From contig OU342822.1 of assembly GCA_910591455.2 (NCBI GenBank), positions 19,995,763-20,059,762 on the forward strand: a stretch of 64,000 bases of DNA, in the 5' to 3' direction. Position 1 is the stretch's first letter; every line of letters begins with the position of its first letter. The stretch comes from Pholis gunnellus (lineage: Eukaryota; Chordata; Actinopteri; Perciformes; Pholidae). Made by a program: the position numbers and the translations under genes. Under the pieces are notes generated by a model. It saw nothing but the letters and a program-made list of their open reading frames with translations, had not been told where the DNA came from and searched no databases. Positions 25,400 through 36,800 of this stretch are shown here, in pieces.

Positions 25400-25459
<60 letters not shown>
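25400..25459. repeat. (TG)n microsatellite
   Basis: Pure dinucleotide tract of about 30 units. Confidence 0.92.
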
Positions 25460-25460
<1 letters not shown>

Positions 25461-25732
25461 TCAAGACTGATTTTAAACCTGTAACTCCAGTTGTTCTTCT
25501 TCTTGTGTTTCTGAAGAGTCCTCGTTTGTGAAGAGACAAAGTGACGTCTGAGTTCACGACATGGTGTCAAATAAACTCAGCTGCTATTGAAGGCTTCAAA
25601 AATACTTTTAAGTTTCATTTCTTTCATGATTTTGACTATTTTTCTGTCTGATTCCGGTGCTTCAGAGTGCAAACGTGACTACATTTAATGAGCATTTTAT
25701 TTGGCTGAATTGCACAAACAAATGTGTTTATT

Positions 25733-26227
25733 CAGTGGTGGAATGTAACTAAGTGCATTTAATCAAGTATAACTTCATCTGTACTGCTACTTTATACTTC
25801 TACCTCACTACATCTGTACTGCTACTTTATACTTCTACCTCACTACATCTCAGGAGGAAATATTGTAATTTTTACTCCACTATATTTACATTAAAACTAT
25901 ATTTACTTTGAAAATTCAGATTCAGTAAAACATTATGCAATCAACTAATAAATTGTGATGTATTATTATCAGTTAAGATTAAACTTTATTGATCCCCAGG
26001 GTGAGATTCAAAAGCTACCCAGCAGGTTATAAAATAATGAAGATAAGCTCCACCTTCACCAGCTGCAACAATATTATAATATACATTATTCTGCATAATT
26101 AGTGCTTTTTGATGTTAATTATTTTGTACTTCAATAAGAGTTTAGATGCAGGACTTTTACTTTTAACAGAGAATTAGTATTAATAATCGTACTTATGTAA
26201 ACTATGTGAGCACTTCTTCCACCGTTG
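25733..26227. mobile_element. hAT-like MITE, repeat C, best-preserved copy
   Basis: It begins CAGTGGTGGAA and ends TTCCACCGTTG, imperfect terminal inverted repeats of a well-known fish MITE. The flanks 'tgtttatt' and 'gtttaatt' resemble a decayed 8-bp duplication. A small tandem duplication 'tgtactgctactttatacttc' (in part) lies at 25780-25835. Bases 25975-26000 carry 'aactttattgatccccagg', a phrase also seen at LINE 3' ends. There is no coding capacity. Confidence 0.65.
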
Positions 26228-26642
26228 GTTTAATTGCTGCTAAAGTTGATGCAACATTTATTTAGGAGTTGATAGGAGTTGATAGGAGGACATTTTCACT
26301 TCGTATTCATAGAAACGGAGGAAATAATCTCAGTTTTTCAAACACCAGTTTTCAATCAAGTGACGGAAACAGAAAAGCTTCCGAAAACAAGCAGCCGAAG
26401 TTAAACGGGAGCCGAGGGACTAAAAACGTGAAGATCCTCATGAGGAAGGCGTGTGACATCTGTTTCCTTCCCCTGGTGACCCCTGGGAAGTCACGGAGGG
26501 GTCACGGGGCTCCAGCAGAGGTCACACGGAGGGGAAACCCCAACAACAGACCACCTACCAGAGACCAGCAGTCTTTGCCTTCTAGTAGGTAACCCTCGCG
26601 GAGGAGCTCCGGTTCTTCCGAGTGAATCCAAAGCTTCATGTC

Positions 26643-26905
26643 TTAAAGCTGCATTCTCTCTAGTGTCCACCAGGGGGCGACTCCTCTGGTTGTATAGAAG
26701 TCTATGAGAAAATGACTCTACTTCTCTCTTGATTTATTACCTCAGTAAACATTGTAAACATGAGTTTATGGTCTCAATCTCTAGTTTCAAGTCTTCTTCA
26801 ATACAGCATGATGTTCATTTAGTAAATGATGGTCCATTTAGAGTCACACAGACCATAAAGCAGGGGATGCTTTAGGGGCGGGGCTACTGTGATTGACAGG
26901 TCTTG
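26643..26905 (-). repeat. Interspersed repeat A, copy 3
   Basis: Inverted relative to copy 1 and truncated after the 'gattgacaggtct' landmark. Confidence 0.8.
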
Positions 26906-27873
26906 AGAACTGGAGGTTGTTGCCTTTAGTCCCAAGAATCAAGCAAACACCCAGTTCAAATCAAGCGAGCGGCTGGCTTTACTTCTTTACCAACAACTTC
27001 CTGTTGTTATGTCGGTGGATGTGTTTGGAACAGACATTGATATTAGCGACAGCTTATTATGATGAACTACATAATATATCCTCCTCATTCAACAGAGCAA
27101 CAGAAAGAGCTAGAAGTCTGCATTTTTTCTCTCATTATTTACATTTAATCGCCTGGTTGCCCCCCCCCCCCCCCCCCCCCTCTCCATGGGCTCATCGTTT
27201 TGCCCGATTCTTTGCCAAGAGACTTGCTGCGACTCGTCTCGGTGCGATCGACCCCACACACAGACTTTTTCCCTCTTTTTATTCCTGCTGCTCTGAGCGT
27301 CTAACAATGACATGTGTGGGTTTAAATTGGAGTTAGCCTGGTACTTCTTATAGACACTAAAGGGTGGCTCTGTATTTGAAATCTTTGGAGACCAGGTTTT
27401 CCATGGAGACTTCGACATGTGGACAGCAGGTGATCGAACTTCCTTTTAGGCTCTTCCGTGTTCTGCTGCCTTCAACACATTCATGTTAGTGATTTGCTCA
27501 AATCTTGAATGGAAAATGCTCAGCGACCGACTGTAAATACCTGAGCTGCAGTCAGCTGGATCAATCATGTCGTCTCTTGTTATTCCTCTTCATCTTCACT
27601 CCTGACAGACTTCTGCCTTAGTTTTCTTTTCTTCACAAAACAGCGATCAGCTGCTCAGCGACCCCGTCTTCCTCTGCTGGGAGCTTTTAAACTGTCTGAC
27701 GAGACGTGCTGAAGACATTCAGCGTTGACCTGTGTGGTCCAGTTCTCCTGGTCTCTCTACGTTGTTGACTTCATCAGGAGTTCCTTTGACTCTCTGTTCG
27801 TGGAAACAAGCAGGTTAGTGCTCTTTGGAACTTTGATAGGAAACTTGTGTTTGTGATGTTTACATTGGTTCAA
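26906..27873. other. Intergenic; C-tract and possible conserved element
   Basis: A C-tract of about 20 bases lies at 27161-27180. Flanking unique sequence (27180-27310) is GC-balanced. The 147-codon open frame that starts in repeat A at 26893 crosses the C-tract as polyproline and is not credible as a gene. Confidence 0.35.
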
Positions 27874-28206
27874 ACCATAGACTGTATATAAGAAGTGGAC
27901 GTAGCCGTGGTGGCGTCACCCATTGGTTTGTGGAGTGACGTTATGAAGCCTCAAGTTCGGCAAATTTGCTGTCCCCATCTTGGATTACGGCTGTTTGTCT
28001 ATTTGACTCTAAATGGACCATAATTTACTAAATGATCATCATGCTGTGTTGAAGAAGACTTGAAACTAGAGATTGAGACCATAAACTCATGTTTACAATG
28101 TTTACTGAGGTAATAAATCAAGAGAGAAGTAGAGTCATTTTCTCATAGACTTCTATACAACCAGAGGAGTCGCCCCCTGGTGGACACTAGAGAGAATGCA
28201 CGTTTT
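27874..28206 (+). repeat. Interspersed repeat A, copy 4 (internally deleted)
   Basis: It carries the left terminus 'accatagactgtatataagaa', then jumps from 'gattacggctgt' to 'tttgactctaaatggacc', and ends at 'agagagaatgca'. The middle, including the GC box, is missing. Confidence 0.8.
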
Positions 28207-29382
28207 AAGACTTCCACATCAGCTTCACAGAACAAGAGGTTGATTCAAATCCTAAAACAAGATGACCTTCTACTGCTAACTCTGTAGCTTAACTAGAAAA
28301 GCTATTTCATTATTTTTGTTGGGATGCACCAATGAAATTAATTGGAATTCAAAACATTAGACTTAAAGCCCCCAAACACTGTAGTAAAACTAAAACCCAC
28401 AACTTTGACTAATACTCCAAAATAGCTCCACGTCTACAATGAACCACAAGAGTAAGTGTAATTAGTTACTTCCAGTCATCTTCGTGGCGTCCGGACTCGC
28501 AGCAACATGCCTGGTGAGAAGCAGAGCACAGCGGAGGCTCGGCACGCTTCACTGCTCCTTAAAAAGAAGGAAGACCTGCACAGGTGGGGAGAGTTTCACG
28601 TCTTTTTGTTTAATGAAACAAAATGAAAGGCCGGGATGAAACACAAAACAAATGCACTGCCAATTCTCTATATAGTGATACATTAAACAGGGTGAGATAG
28701 AGTATGCTGAAGGCTTTAATGATCAGCATTGTGATGCCTTCAGGTACCATCACCTCCACTCTATCGTGAAACCTGAGAGTTTTACTCAGCCGGAAGAACC
28801 GCCTCCCCCGTCTTTACCTCCGCTGAAGTATTTTAAAAGCCTTTCAGTGTTAATCCTCAGGTCAAATATGGTGAGAGTTTCTGTTGATGTGTGTGAGCTC
28901 AGATCTGAAGGATTAACTACACAAGGTGAAAGATCAGGTGATCGACGGAGATCCACAGATCAGGTTCTATGGTTCATGTTGGACAGCAGAAGTGCATCAT
29001 GTGAGCTGTCGAACAATCAGACATAAAACAACCAGTTTAACCAAATGTTCTGGATATGGAAACGAATATGAAGACACAGAGAAATGGCATCTTTAAAATC
29101 CCTAATGGGATGTAAATCTTGTTGAAGCAGGACGAATCTCAGTGAGAGAAGATCGTAAACTAAGGTTTTTAAAAGACTTCTTCAAAGTTTGCTCAGATAT
29201 TCACACCTACTAGTGCAGGATGAGCTCTGCTTTTAAAAGTGGTTATTAATACTATTATTTAAGATTCACCGTTTTTGAGGGAGGTCAAAGTGTCCATTTC
29301 ATTGCGTCTATTCAGATTATCAACTAATCTGTTTCAGGCGGCAACCTCCAGGTTCTGAAAAGTGAAGTCAATGCTTCATGTC
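28207..29382. other. Intergenic, no gene recognised
   Basis: Nothing beyond unremarkable unique sequence and short chance open frames. Confidence 0.4.
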
Positions 29383-29500
29383 CTAAAGCTGCATTCTCTC
29401 TAGTGTCCATTAGGGGGCGACTCCTCTGGTTGTATCGAAATCTATGAGAAAATGACTCTACTTCTCTCTTGATTTATTCCCTTTTTATGGTCTCAATCTT
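29383..29500 (-). repeat. Interspersed repeat A, copy 5 (terminal fragment)
   Basis: Only the 'aaagctgcattctctctagtg' terminus and about 100 adjoining bases remain. Confidence 0.75.
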
Positions 29501-30763
29501 GGTGGGGATTGTGGAGACATGAAACATTCACAACAAAGATGAGCTGACAGGAGGAAAAGTGTCGTCTGAGAATAAAGACGTCACGTCAGCAGGTTGTGTG
29601 GCAACGTGGAAGACGGCCAAATAGTTAAGATGGCATTTTTTTTTCGGCGCCCGTCCAACATGAACCTGTTCCTCTCACAGCTTTGTTAGTCTGCCTGTCA
29701 TCACTCTGCAGTACAAGCTGTCCGTCACAGATGCTATCAGATGGCAAAAGACAGCAGGAGGGTTATCGAGGTGAGATCTGTGGGAACCATCTCTAATCTG
29801 ACTAATCTGAGTCAGTTCTGTTTGTGTTTTTGCAAGCTCATTGTCTTGGATGCGCGGAATACGTATGCCACAGATGAACATCACAAATCTTTTTTTTGGG
29901 CGCTTAAAATTTTGTGACATTACCTGAATTCTGTGGCTGTTCTCTGGGGACGGTCCCACAACAGAAATACAAGAAATATTATCTTTAAGATAATATCTAA
30001 TATTAAAACCTCCGCTCCAGACAGAAAATAACATATTCGCTGACTCTAAGTAGAAGTTCACACAGTGGTTTAATACAACAGTCCTGCAATAAATCCTCCC
30101 TTTTAGCTAAATGATCATTTAGGAGTTTGTGTTGCTGTTGAACTGTTTTGCACTATAGCGACAAGTGTTTCTATTATTTTGTCCACCCCCTTTTATCAGT
30201 GAAGATAGGTAAATAATAGAAGCACATAAACAGTTTTAACAAAAACTAAACATGAAGTATTTATTGCACTTTTGTATTAGACTGCATTAGGTGTAAATGG
30301 CATAAAATAGGCAAAAATGGATTCTTTTCCCGCGTAAATATAAATCATGTTTAACAAGAACATCTCACACTTCGGTAAACATTGTTCACATTAGGAAAAA
30401 AAAGAAGATTCTCTGTCTGACAAGTTAAGCTGTCATAATTGATTCCTGATGTTGCAACACGTTGTTGTTTTGCAGTAATTGACACGGTACATTGGCAAAG
30501 ACTGCAACAGAGCGTGAAGATGAAACTACGCGGGTTTCAGTCATGAACATAAGTGAGGTGTTAACAACATGATTAATGTCTTCAGAGATGATGTCAGTGA
30601 TCAGGAATGATAAATATACACCACAACCATACAGAAGCACAATCCCCACTAACGCACCCATGGAAGATTCTGTAGAACAACTAAACCGAAAGGTTAAACT
30701 ATTCATATTATTACAAAAGTTGATCTCCAACACCTTTAAACACGAACAGGCATTGTGTGGTTA
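29501..30763. other. Intergenic, no gene recognised
   Basis: The 128-codon minus-strand open frame at 29675-30061 and the 102-codon frame at 30425-30733 show no domain that I recognise and lack splice or initiation context. They are left unannotated. Confidence 0.35.
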
Positions 30764-31380
30764 AAGGTGCAGTACAAGAGCAAAACATAAAGTACAATCC
30801 ATCGAGTTAGATTTGCAGTACAAATCCAAAACACACTCTAAACCAGCGGTAAAGGTTACCATATAAATACAAAACACAAGCTCCAGTCCATCTGTTAAAG
30901 TTGCAGTACAAAACATAAACTCCAATCCAGCTAATAAAGGTACGGTACAAGAGCAAAATATAAACTCCAAATTCAGCGGTTAAAATTGCAGTTTGAATAC
31001 AAATCGCCATCTCTATTCCAGCTGTTAAAGGTGCAGGAAGAGTACAAAACACAAACTCTAATCCAGCTAATAAAGGTACGGTACAAGCGCGAGACACAAG
31101 TTGTATTCCAGCTGTTAAAGTTGTGGTGGCAGAACAAAACACAAGCTCTGATCCACCTGTCGCCGTGTCAGTACATGTGCAAAACACAAGCTCTAATCCA
31201 GCAGTTAAAGATGCAGTAAAACTACTAAACACAAGCTCTAATCCAGCAGTTAAAGATGCAGTAAAACTACTAAACACAAGCTCTAATCTAGCTGGTAAAG
31301 ATGCAGTAAAACTACTAAACACAAGCTCTAATCTAGCTGTTAAAGATTCAGTACAAGTGCAAAACACAAACTCTAATGTT
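30764..31380. repeat. 45-bp degenerate minisatellite
   Basis: About 13-14 copies of a roughly 45-bp unit, best seen at 31185-31345 as 'ctctaatccagcagttaaag' followed by 'atgcagtaaaactactaaac'. Left copies are more diverged and have indels. The right part reads as a 15-residue repeat (NTSSNPAVKDAVKLL) on the plus strand and is also open on the minus strand. These open frames follow from the repeat period. Confidence 0.85.
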
Positions 31381-32704
31381 ATTGTTCACCTTCTCTCTCT
31401 TTTCCAAAAACATTTAGTTTATCTGGTTGTTTGTCTGATCGTGTTTCATCACCAAAACCTAACGTCACCCCATTCCCTTATATCTCAAAAATGAACTTAA
31501 TGAGAACATTTTCATTATTACTAATAGGAGTGATGGGAAAAACGATGAAAATTACACCCAGGAAACTGATCCTTTAATGTCCCAGAAGTGAAGAAGTTTC
31601 CAGGCAGAAGGACTCACTGAGCAACACAAAGCAGATCACAGAGACCAGAATCAGGATTTAACCGGCTTCCTCAATGACTCAAACGCTTCCTAAAGAGGCC
31701 GTTTTAAACAAAGACCTGGTGTTTGCTCTGTCAGTCTCAGCACCAGTCAGATTGCTCAGGTATTAATGGATGTTTACTTTGAGCTGTTTGCTGATGGATC
31801 ATCTTACACCTTTTGTTTGTTTACCTGCTGGAAGCTTCGTCTTCTTACCTGCAATGAGTCTGAAACTGGACTTTTGAGTTCTTGGTTTTTGCCGAATTTC
31901 TGTTTAGTTGTTTGTTATATTAAACTAAAGAGTTTAGACAAACATATGCATTACATTTCACATTTGTATCACACGTGGAACACCATTTCAAATGTGATAA
32001 ATTAGATAAAGGAGCATGGGGTATTTCACATGTGAAATATCACACAAACACAAACACTTCCTAATGTAATATTAATGAGAAATACATTCACAATACAGTC
32101 ACGTGTGTTTCGAGACATTTCGAATAAAAGTAATATTATTTATCGTGAACATTCTGTATTTTTTATGGGATTCTTGTAATTTGGTTAAAATAATTTTGAA
32201 CATTTTGACTTTTTAGTTGGGTAAAGCTATGACCAGTTTGTAAGAGTTCATATAAAAAAAGATCAATATCATGTGTAAGATTTGCTTTGTTTGAGGTAGT
32301 TTGATTATTTAACATAGAGCTATAAAGTTCACATGGCAGTAGAGATTAGCTGCCGTTAGCTTCAATGGAAGGGTAACAAAATACGATTTATTATACGTCA
32401 ACACTGGCGCCAGAATTAGCATCGATATTGGGGGATTCTGCAAAACAATGTATATATATATATTCATGATTACATTTAACCATTTATCAATCTTTGCTCT
32501 GCTTAAACATCTGGAAAACTCAATACCACCGACATACATTTTCTATCACGTCTTTATTAAGCACGTTTATAGAAAAATATATTTACAGCTTTACCAAAAT
32601 ATTTTACAAGATGATACAATTCCATTTGTTTTAATGGAATTAATTTAAATGTTTCATGAAAAAAAAAATATGGAAAAAAGATTCAAGCAACAAGTTTGAC
32701 AAAT
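31381..32704. other. Intergenic, no gene recognised
   Basis: AT-rich DNA. Bases 31940-32050 carry an 'acatttcacat..tcacatgtgaaat' palindromic patch. No exon is seen. Confidence 0.4.
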
Positions 32705-33515
32705 TTGAGAAATATACTTATTTGCTTTAGATGAGAAGATCGACAGCACTTCTGTTTGTCTGTTAAATATGAAGCTACAGCCAGTTAGCTTAGCTTAGCA
32801 TAAAGACAGGGGAAACAGCCAGTATGTCCAAAGGTAACAAATTATAGCTACAAACAACTTTAAAGCGTTACGTTTCTAAAACGTTATGTTTCTACCTGTG
32901 AAGCTAATATTAGCAGAGCACGTTAGCACATCATTAGCTAGCGTTAGAACGTCTATGCTACGCTAGCTGCTGAAGGTATACTGATTGAATTTTAATGAAT
33001 GTAACAGTGAATAAATAGGAACAGTGTTGTTTTCTTAATTTCACTGTCTTTTGTCTCGAGCTCCAGGTGACGTGGTGGCTGTTAGCTTTAGCTTCTATCT
33101 TTATCTTTTTAACCTGTTTTCACTGATGAATCAGTTTAGCGAAGGGTCAATTAATCAATTAATTCATTAGCGGGGACTAAAACCAAAGTGTAAAAACAAC
33201 TAGTTTGCTGTTTCAGAGGTGATTATGTGCAAGACTATTAATTGGATCTGAGCAGGGGAGACTCCAAGTAGTAACTGTGTGCGGACAAAACAAATAGTCA
33301 CAAACTCTGTAAAACAAAATATATTAGTTAATTAGTGAGTGGTGGAAGTGAGGGTATAGGCAGATTTTGCTACCTCTGGACAGCTGTTTCCCCCTGTTTC
33401 GTCTTTATGCTAAGCTAAGCTAAACGGCTGCTAGCTTCATATTCAACAGATAGGCATGAGAGTGATATATCGATCTTCTCATCTAACTCTTCAAGAAAGT
33501 AAAATGTTTTGCTTT
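32705..33515. repeat. Foldback-type repeat with ~130-bp inverted arms
   Basis: The left arm (32705-32840) contains 'agatgagaagatcga', 'aatatgaagctacagcc.gttagcttagcttagcataaagac' and 'ggggaaacagc'. The right arm (33370-33515) carries the reverse complement of the same ordered phrases, with mismatches. The ~530-bp spacer is rich in 'gctagc/gttagc'. It lies just beyond the pax1 stop codon. A related single arm is at about 48211-48300. Confidence 0.7.
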
Positions 33516-33838
33516 AAATCGGAGAGAAAAAAAAACCCGGACAGTTTTTGTTGTTAAAATATAAAAAACGAAGGTGATGTATTTTACATTTCTGGTTGCA
33601 TTTGGTGTATTTCTTCCTTCACCACATGTCTGTGTGCTGCTCATTCTGGGAAACAGAAACAAATCACTAAATAAAATCCTGAAAGGAGTCGATCAGGAAG
33701 AGTTTTAACAGTCAGGAGAATGTTTCCTTCAGTTCTTCTGCTGCAGTAAAATTTCTCTTTGACTCTCCACAGAAACAAAACCCGACTATTAGTCTTTCAG
33801 CGTCACATCAAACGTCTTCTCGTGTTTCCTCAGAGTCG

Positions 33839-33897
33839 TCACGATGTTGAAGACAATCTGTGGTGTTTGTACAAAGGACTCTGAGGCTTTCGGTCCT
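33839..33897 (-). CDS. pax1b: pax1 exon 5 (C-terminus)
   Basis: 59 coding bases after acceptor 'gttttctctgcag'. It encodes (E)DRKPQSPLYKHHRLSSTS and a TGA stop, corresponding to the conserved Pax1/9 C-terminal 'REVADRKPPSP...' tail. Phase matches exon 4. The residues after DRKP.SP are diverged and shortened, so this last exon is slightly less certain than exons 2-4. Confidence 0.72.
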
Positions 33898-36800
33898 CTG
33901 CAGAGAAAACGACAGGGAGGAAATCATTCATCATCATTGTCGTGTCTCATATGTAGTTACATTTTTCTTACGGCTTTAACAAAGGTTTTTAGGTTTTTCA
34001 CCAAACAAACAGGAGGAAATAGTGCTTTTGTTGGGTACTATTTTCAGCGTCAGATGAATCCACATTTGGTGCTCTAGTGAGTATTTGTTGTGGGATTGAG
34101 TCAGAATCTGTTCATTGCAAACAGTGATGATCATTCATGTGTTTGAATGGAGCTCTATGGCTCAGAGGAAGAAGAGCTATCAGGCTGTGATACAAACACA
34201 CACAACTTGTTAGTTGATATATGTTCACTTTTGGTGGAAGATGAGATTAATTGACAATTAGAAAAATATTGAAACTCACCAGACCTAAAAGTAAAAAATA
34301 ATGAATACAAATGTTTGCTAGAATGGTTAAGACACTCACCTTTGTATTTGTTTTCATAGGGAATGCATGAACTGGGCTAAAAGGTCATTGTTGAATATTT
34401 TCTTTATTACTTTTTATTGGTTTTTATTTCCCATGTTGCTGTTAATCAATTTGAATGAATGTGTTAAGTATGAAAGGTGTGTATCACAGTGATATCACAT
34501 GAGATTAGAAGAAGAAAGAATTAAACTCGGACCCGTTGAACTCCGGTGATTATTATCTGGTTCTGTGTGTTTATCAGCAGCTGTTATGAGGCCTGAAGCT
34601 GCTAGTTGGAGATCAGATTTGTGATAATTATTTTGAACTTTTCCTGTTTAAATTACAGCGAGTTTGTTTTTCCGTCCTTAAGAACTGAAATTAAATATTT
34701 TATATTACTGAAGAACGCTTTAAAAAAAACATATATTGAAGGTGTATATGCAGGTGAATTTTCTACACCTCTCATTATTCAGCCTGCAGATATGGTTTAT
34801 AATACCATCTGTATTTACTGCTTCAGCAATGTGCAAACTAAAGACTTTTTTTTTCATAAACCAGTTTTTCTTCTGTGTAATTTGTGACCGTTTTAAACTC
34901 ACCCTTGTTTCTTAAAAACACAAACATTAGTGGTTGTTGAGCAGAGACACGCAGCATTTAGCAGAACATAAATGTGTTTTTATAGCTTAAAACATGAAAG
35001 TACTGCAGCTTTTTAGATGACTGTTCTGTGATTCTACTTCCTCTTCAGTGTCTGAAGACTGAAATACAACTGTGAATATATCAACACAGGTCTGGAGGAA
35101 AAACTGGGATTTTGTGGGACAAAGAAAAGCCCAAAACAACGTCAATAAACATGATATCGATTTTAAACTAAATAATTAGGATCTATCAGGTTATCGTCAT
35201 TGAAACAAGTGTTGAATTCAATCTCACCGTCTCTTTGTGGAAGTTTAAATGATGTTGCAGGGTTAAAATCTGCAGGACTCTGAGTGAGACTGGGAGTGAG
35301 ACTGGAGGACTGGGGCTGCCAGTGGTGTCCAGTGCTCACGTAGTTGGCTGCTGGACCTCCGTACATGCCGTACTGGTGCGGTGGAGAATACGCACAAGCT
35401 GAGACGTAACCAGGCAGACTGGAGGAAGACTGAGGGGGAAAAAAACAATGAAGAAAGAACAATGAATCTATATGTTTAAAACTGTTCACTAAACGGAACT
35501 TTACCTTCTTAACTTAAAGTGAATTTAACTTGAATCTTATTCTGACAGTGATCCTAAAGTTTTAACCCCACGAATGTTTTTACTTTTCATGAATGTCTTC
35601 AAATCTAAAAACGTCGTCACTCTGGAAAATGATCCTGTCGAAAACAAAATTTCCGATATAATTTATAACTCATATTTTCTCGGATCCACAAAAAGTGAAT
35701 ATCTTTTGGGCATTGTATGCCTTTATTTGACAGTGTTAGTGGAGACATGTGTGGACGAGAGAATCACCAAACATGCAGTTAACGGTCCAGCCAGCCAGGA
35801 ATCAAACCGGGGACTCACTGCTCAGGGCGCCCATGTGGTTCACTCCCTCACCATTCACCTATCATGTTGCCCAAATGTCCACTTTTTTTTTAAAGTCCTC
35901 ACTTCACAAAAATATCTTTGAATATCCAAAGAATTTTATGTTTATGAAAAAAAGGAAATCCTGACTTTCCAAAATTGTCCAAAAATAATCCAACTTTCCA
36001 AAAATGTCCCAAAAATTGCCTGACTTTCCAAAAATGTGATAACATATCTTCACTTTCCAAAAATTTGTCAAAATTATCTTCACATTCCAAAAGTGTCCAA
36101 ACCTTCAAAAAACATCCAAACACTCCTCACTTTCAAAAAATGACCAACAATGTCTTCATTGTTTTAAAATGTCCAAACTTTCCAAAAGCGTCCAAAAATA
36201 TCCAGACTTTCAAAAATTGTCCACGAATGAACAAAAAAGTCAAAACTTGCCTTCACCTTCCCATATAATTTCAACACTTTCCAAAAATGCCAAACAAACG
36301 TCTTTCCAGATGTTTACAAATCGTCATCACTTCTGAGGTCCACAACTCAAATTGGTCCTCACAAACATACAACCAACACAACATGGGTTCTGATCGACTG
36401 ATTGGTCACCGTTTTAAAATCAGATCTCAGGGTTCATTAAACGTTAAAGTCTACTACAAACTCAGCCTGTATGTTACTCACTGATGAATAGAACAGTATC
36501 ATCAGTATACTGTCGAATCTCTTTGTAACACTGATCCACAGTCTGTTTGTAGTTTACTGCTATAAACCAGCTGGAAAACAGAAGTGGGCCTCGATGACAG
36601 CCAATCAGAGCTCTGGTTACATCAAAGCCTCACGTGAGCCACAAAAATAAAAACAGATGGAAGAAAAACAGCTCAACAAAAAGAAGTATTTTTGTATAAA
36701 TTGAGCCGTTGTCTGTTTTAATAACTTTATTATCAAATTAAGTTCTAAATTCTACCACGTATTTAATTTAACAATCAATTTTATATCTATTTATTTATAA

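Noticed and set aside
26893..27336. 147-codon open frame
   Set aside because: Starts inside repeat A, crosses a C-tract as polyproline, and shows no homology that I recognise.
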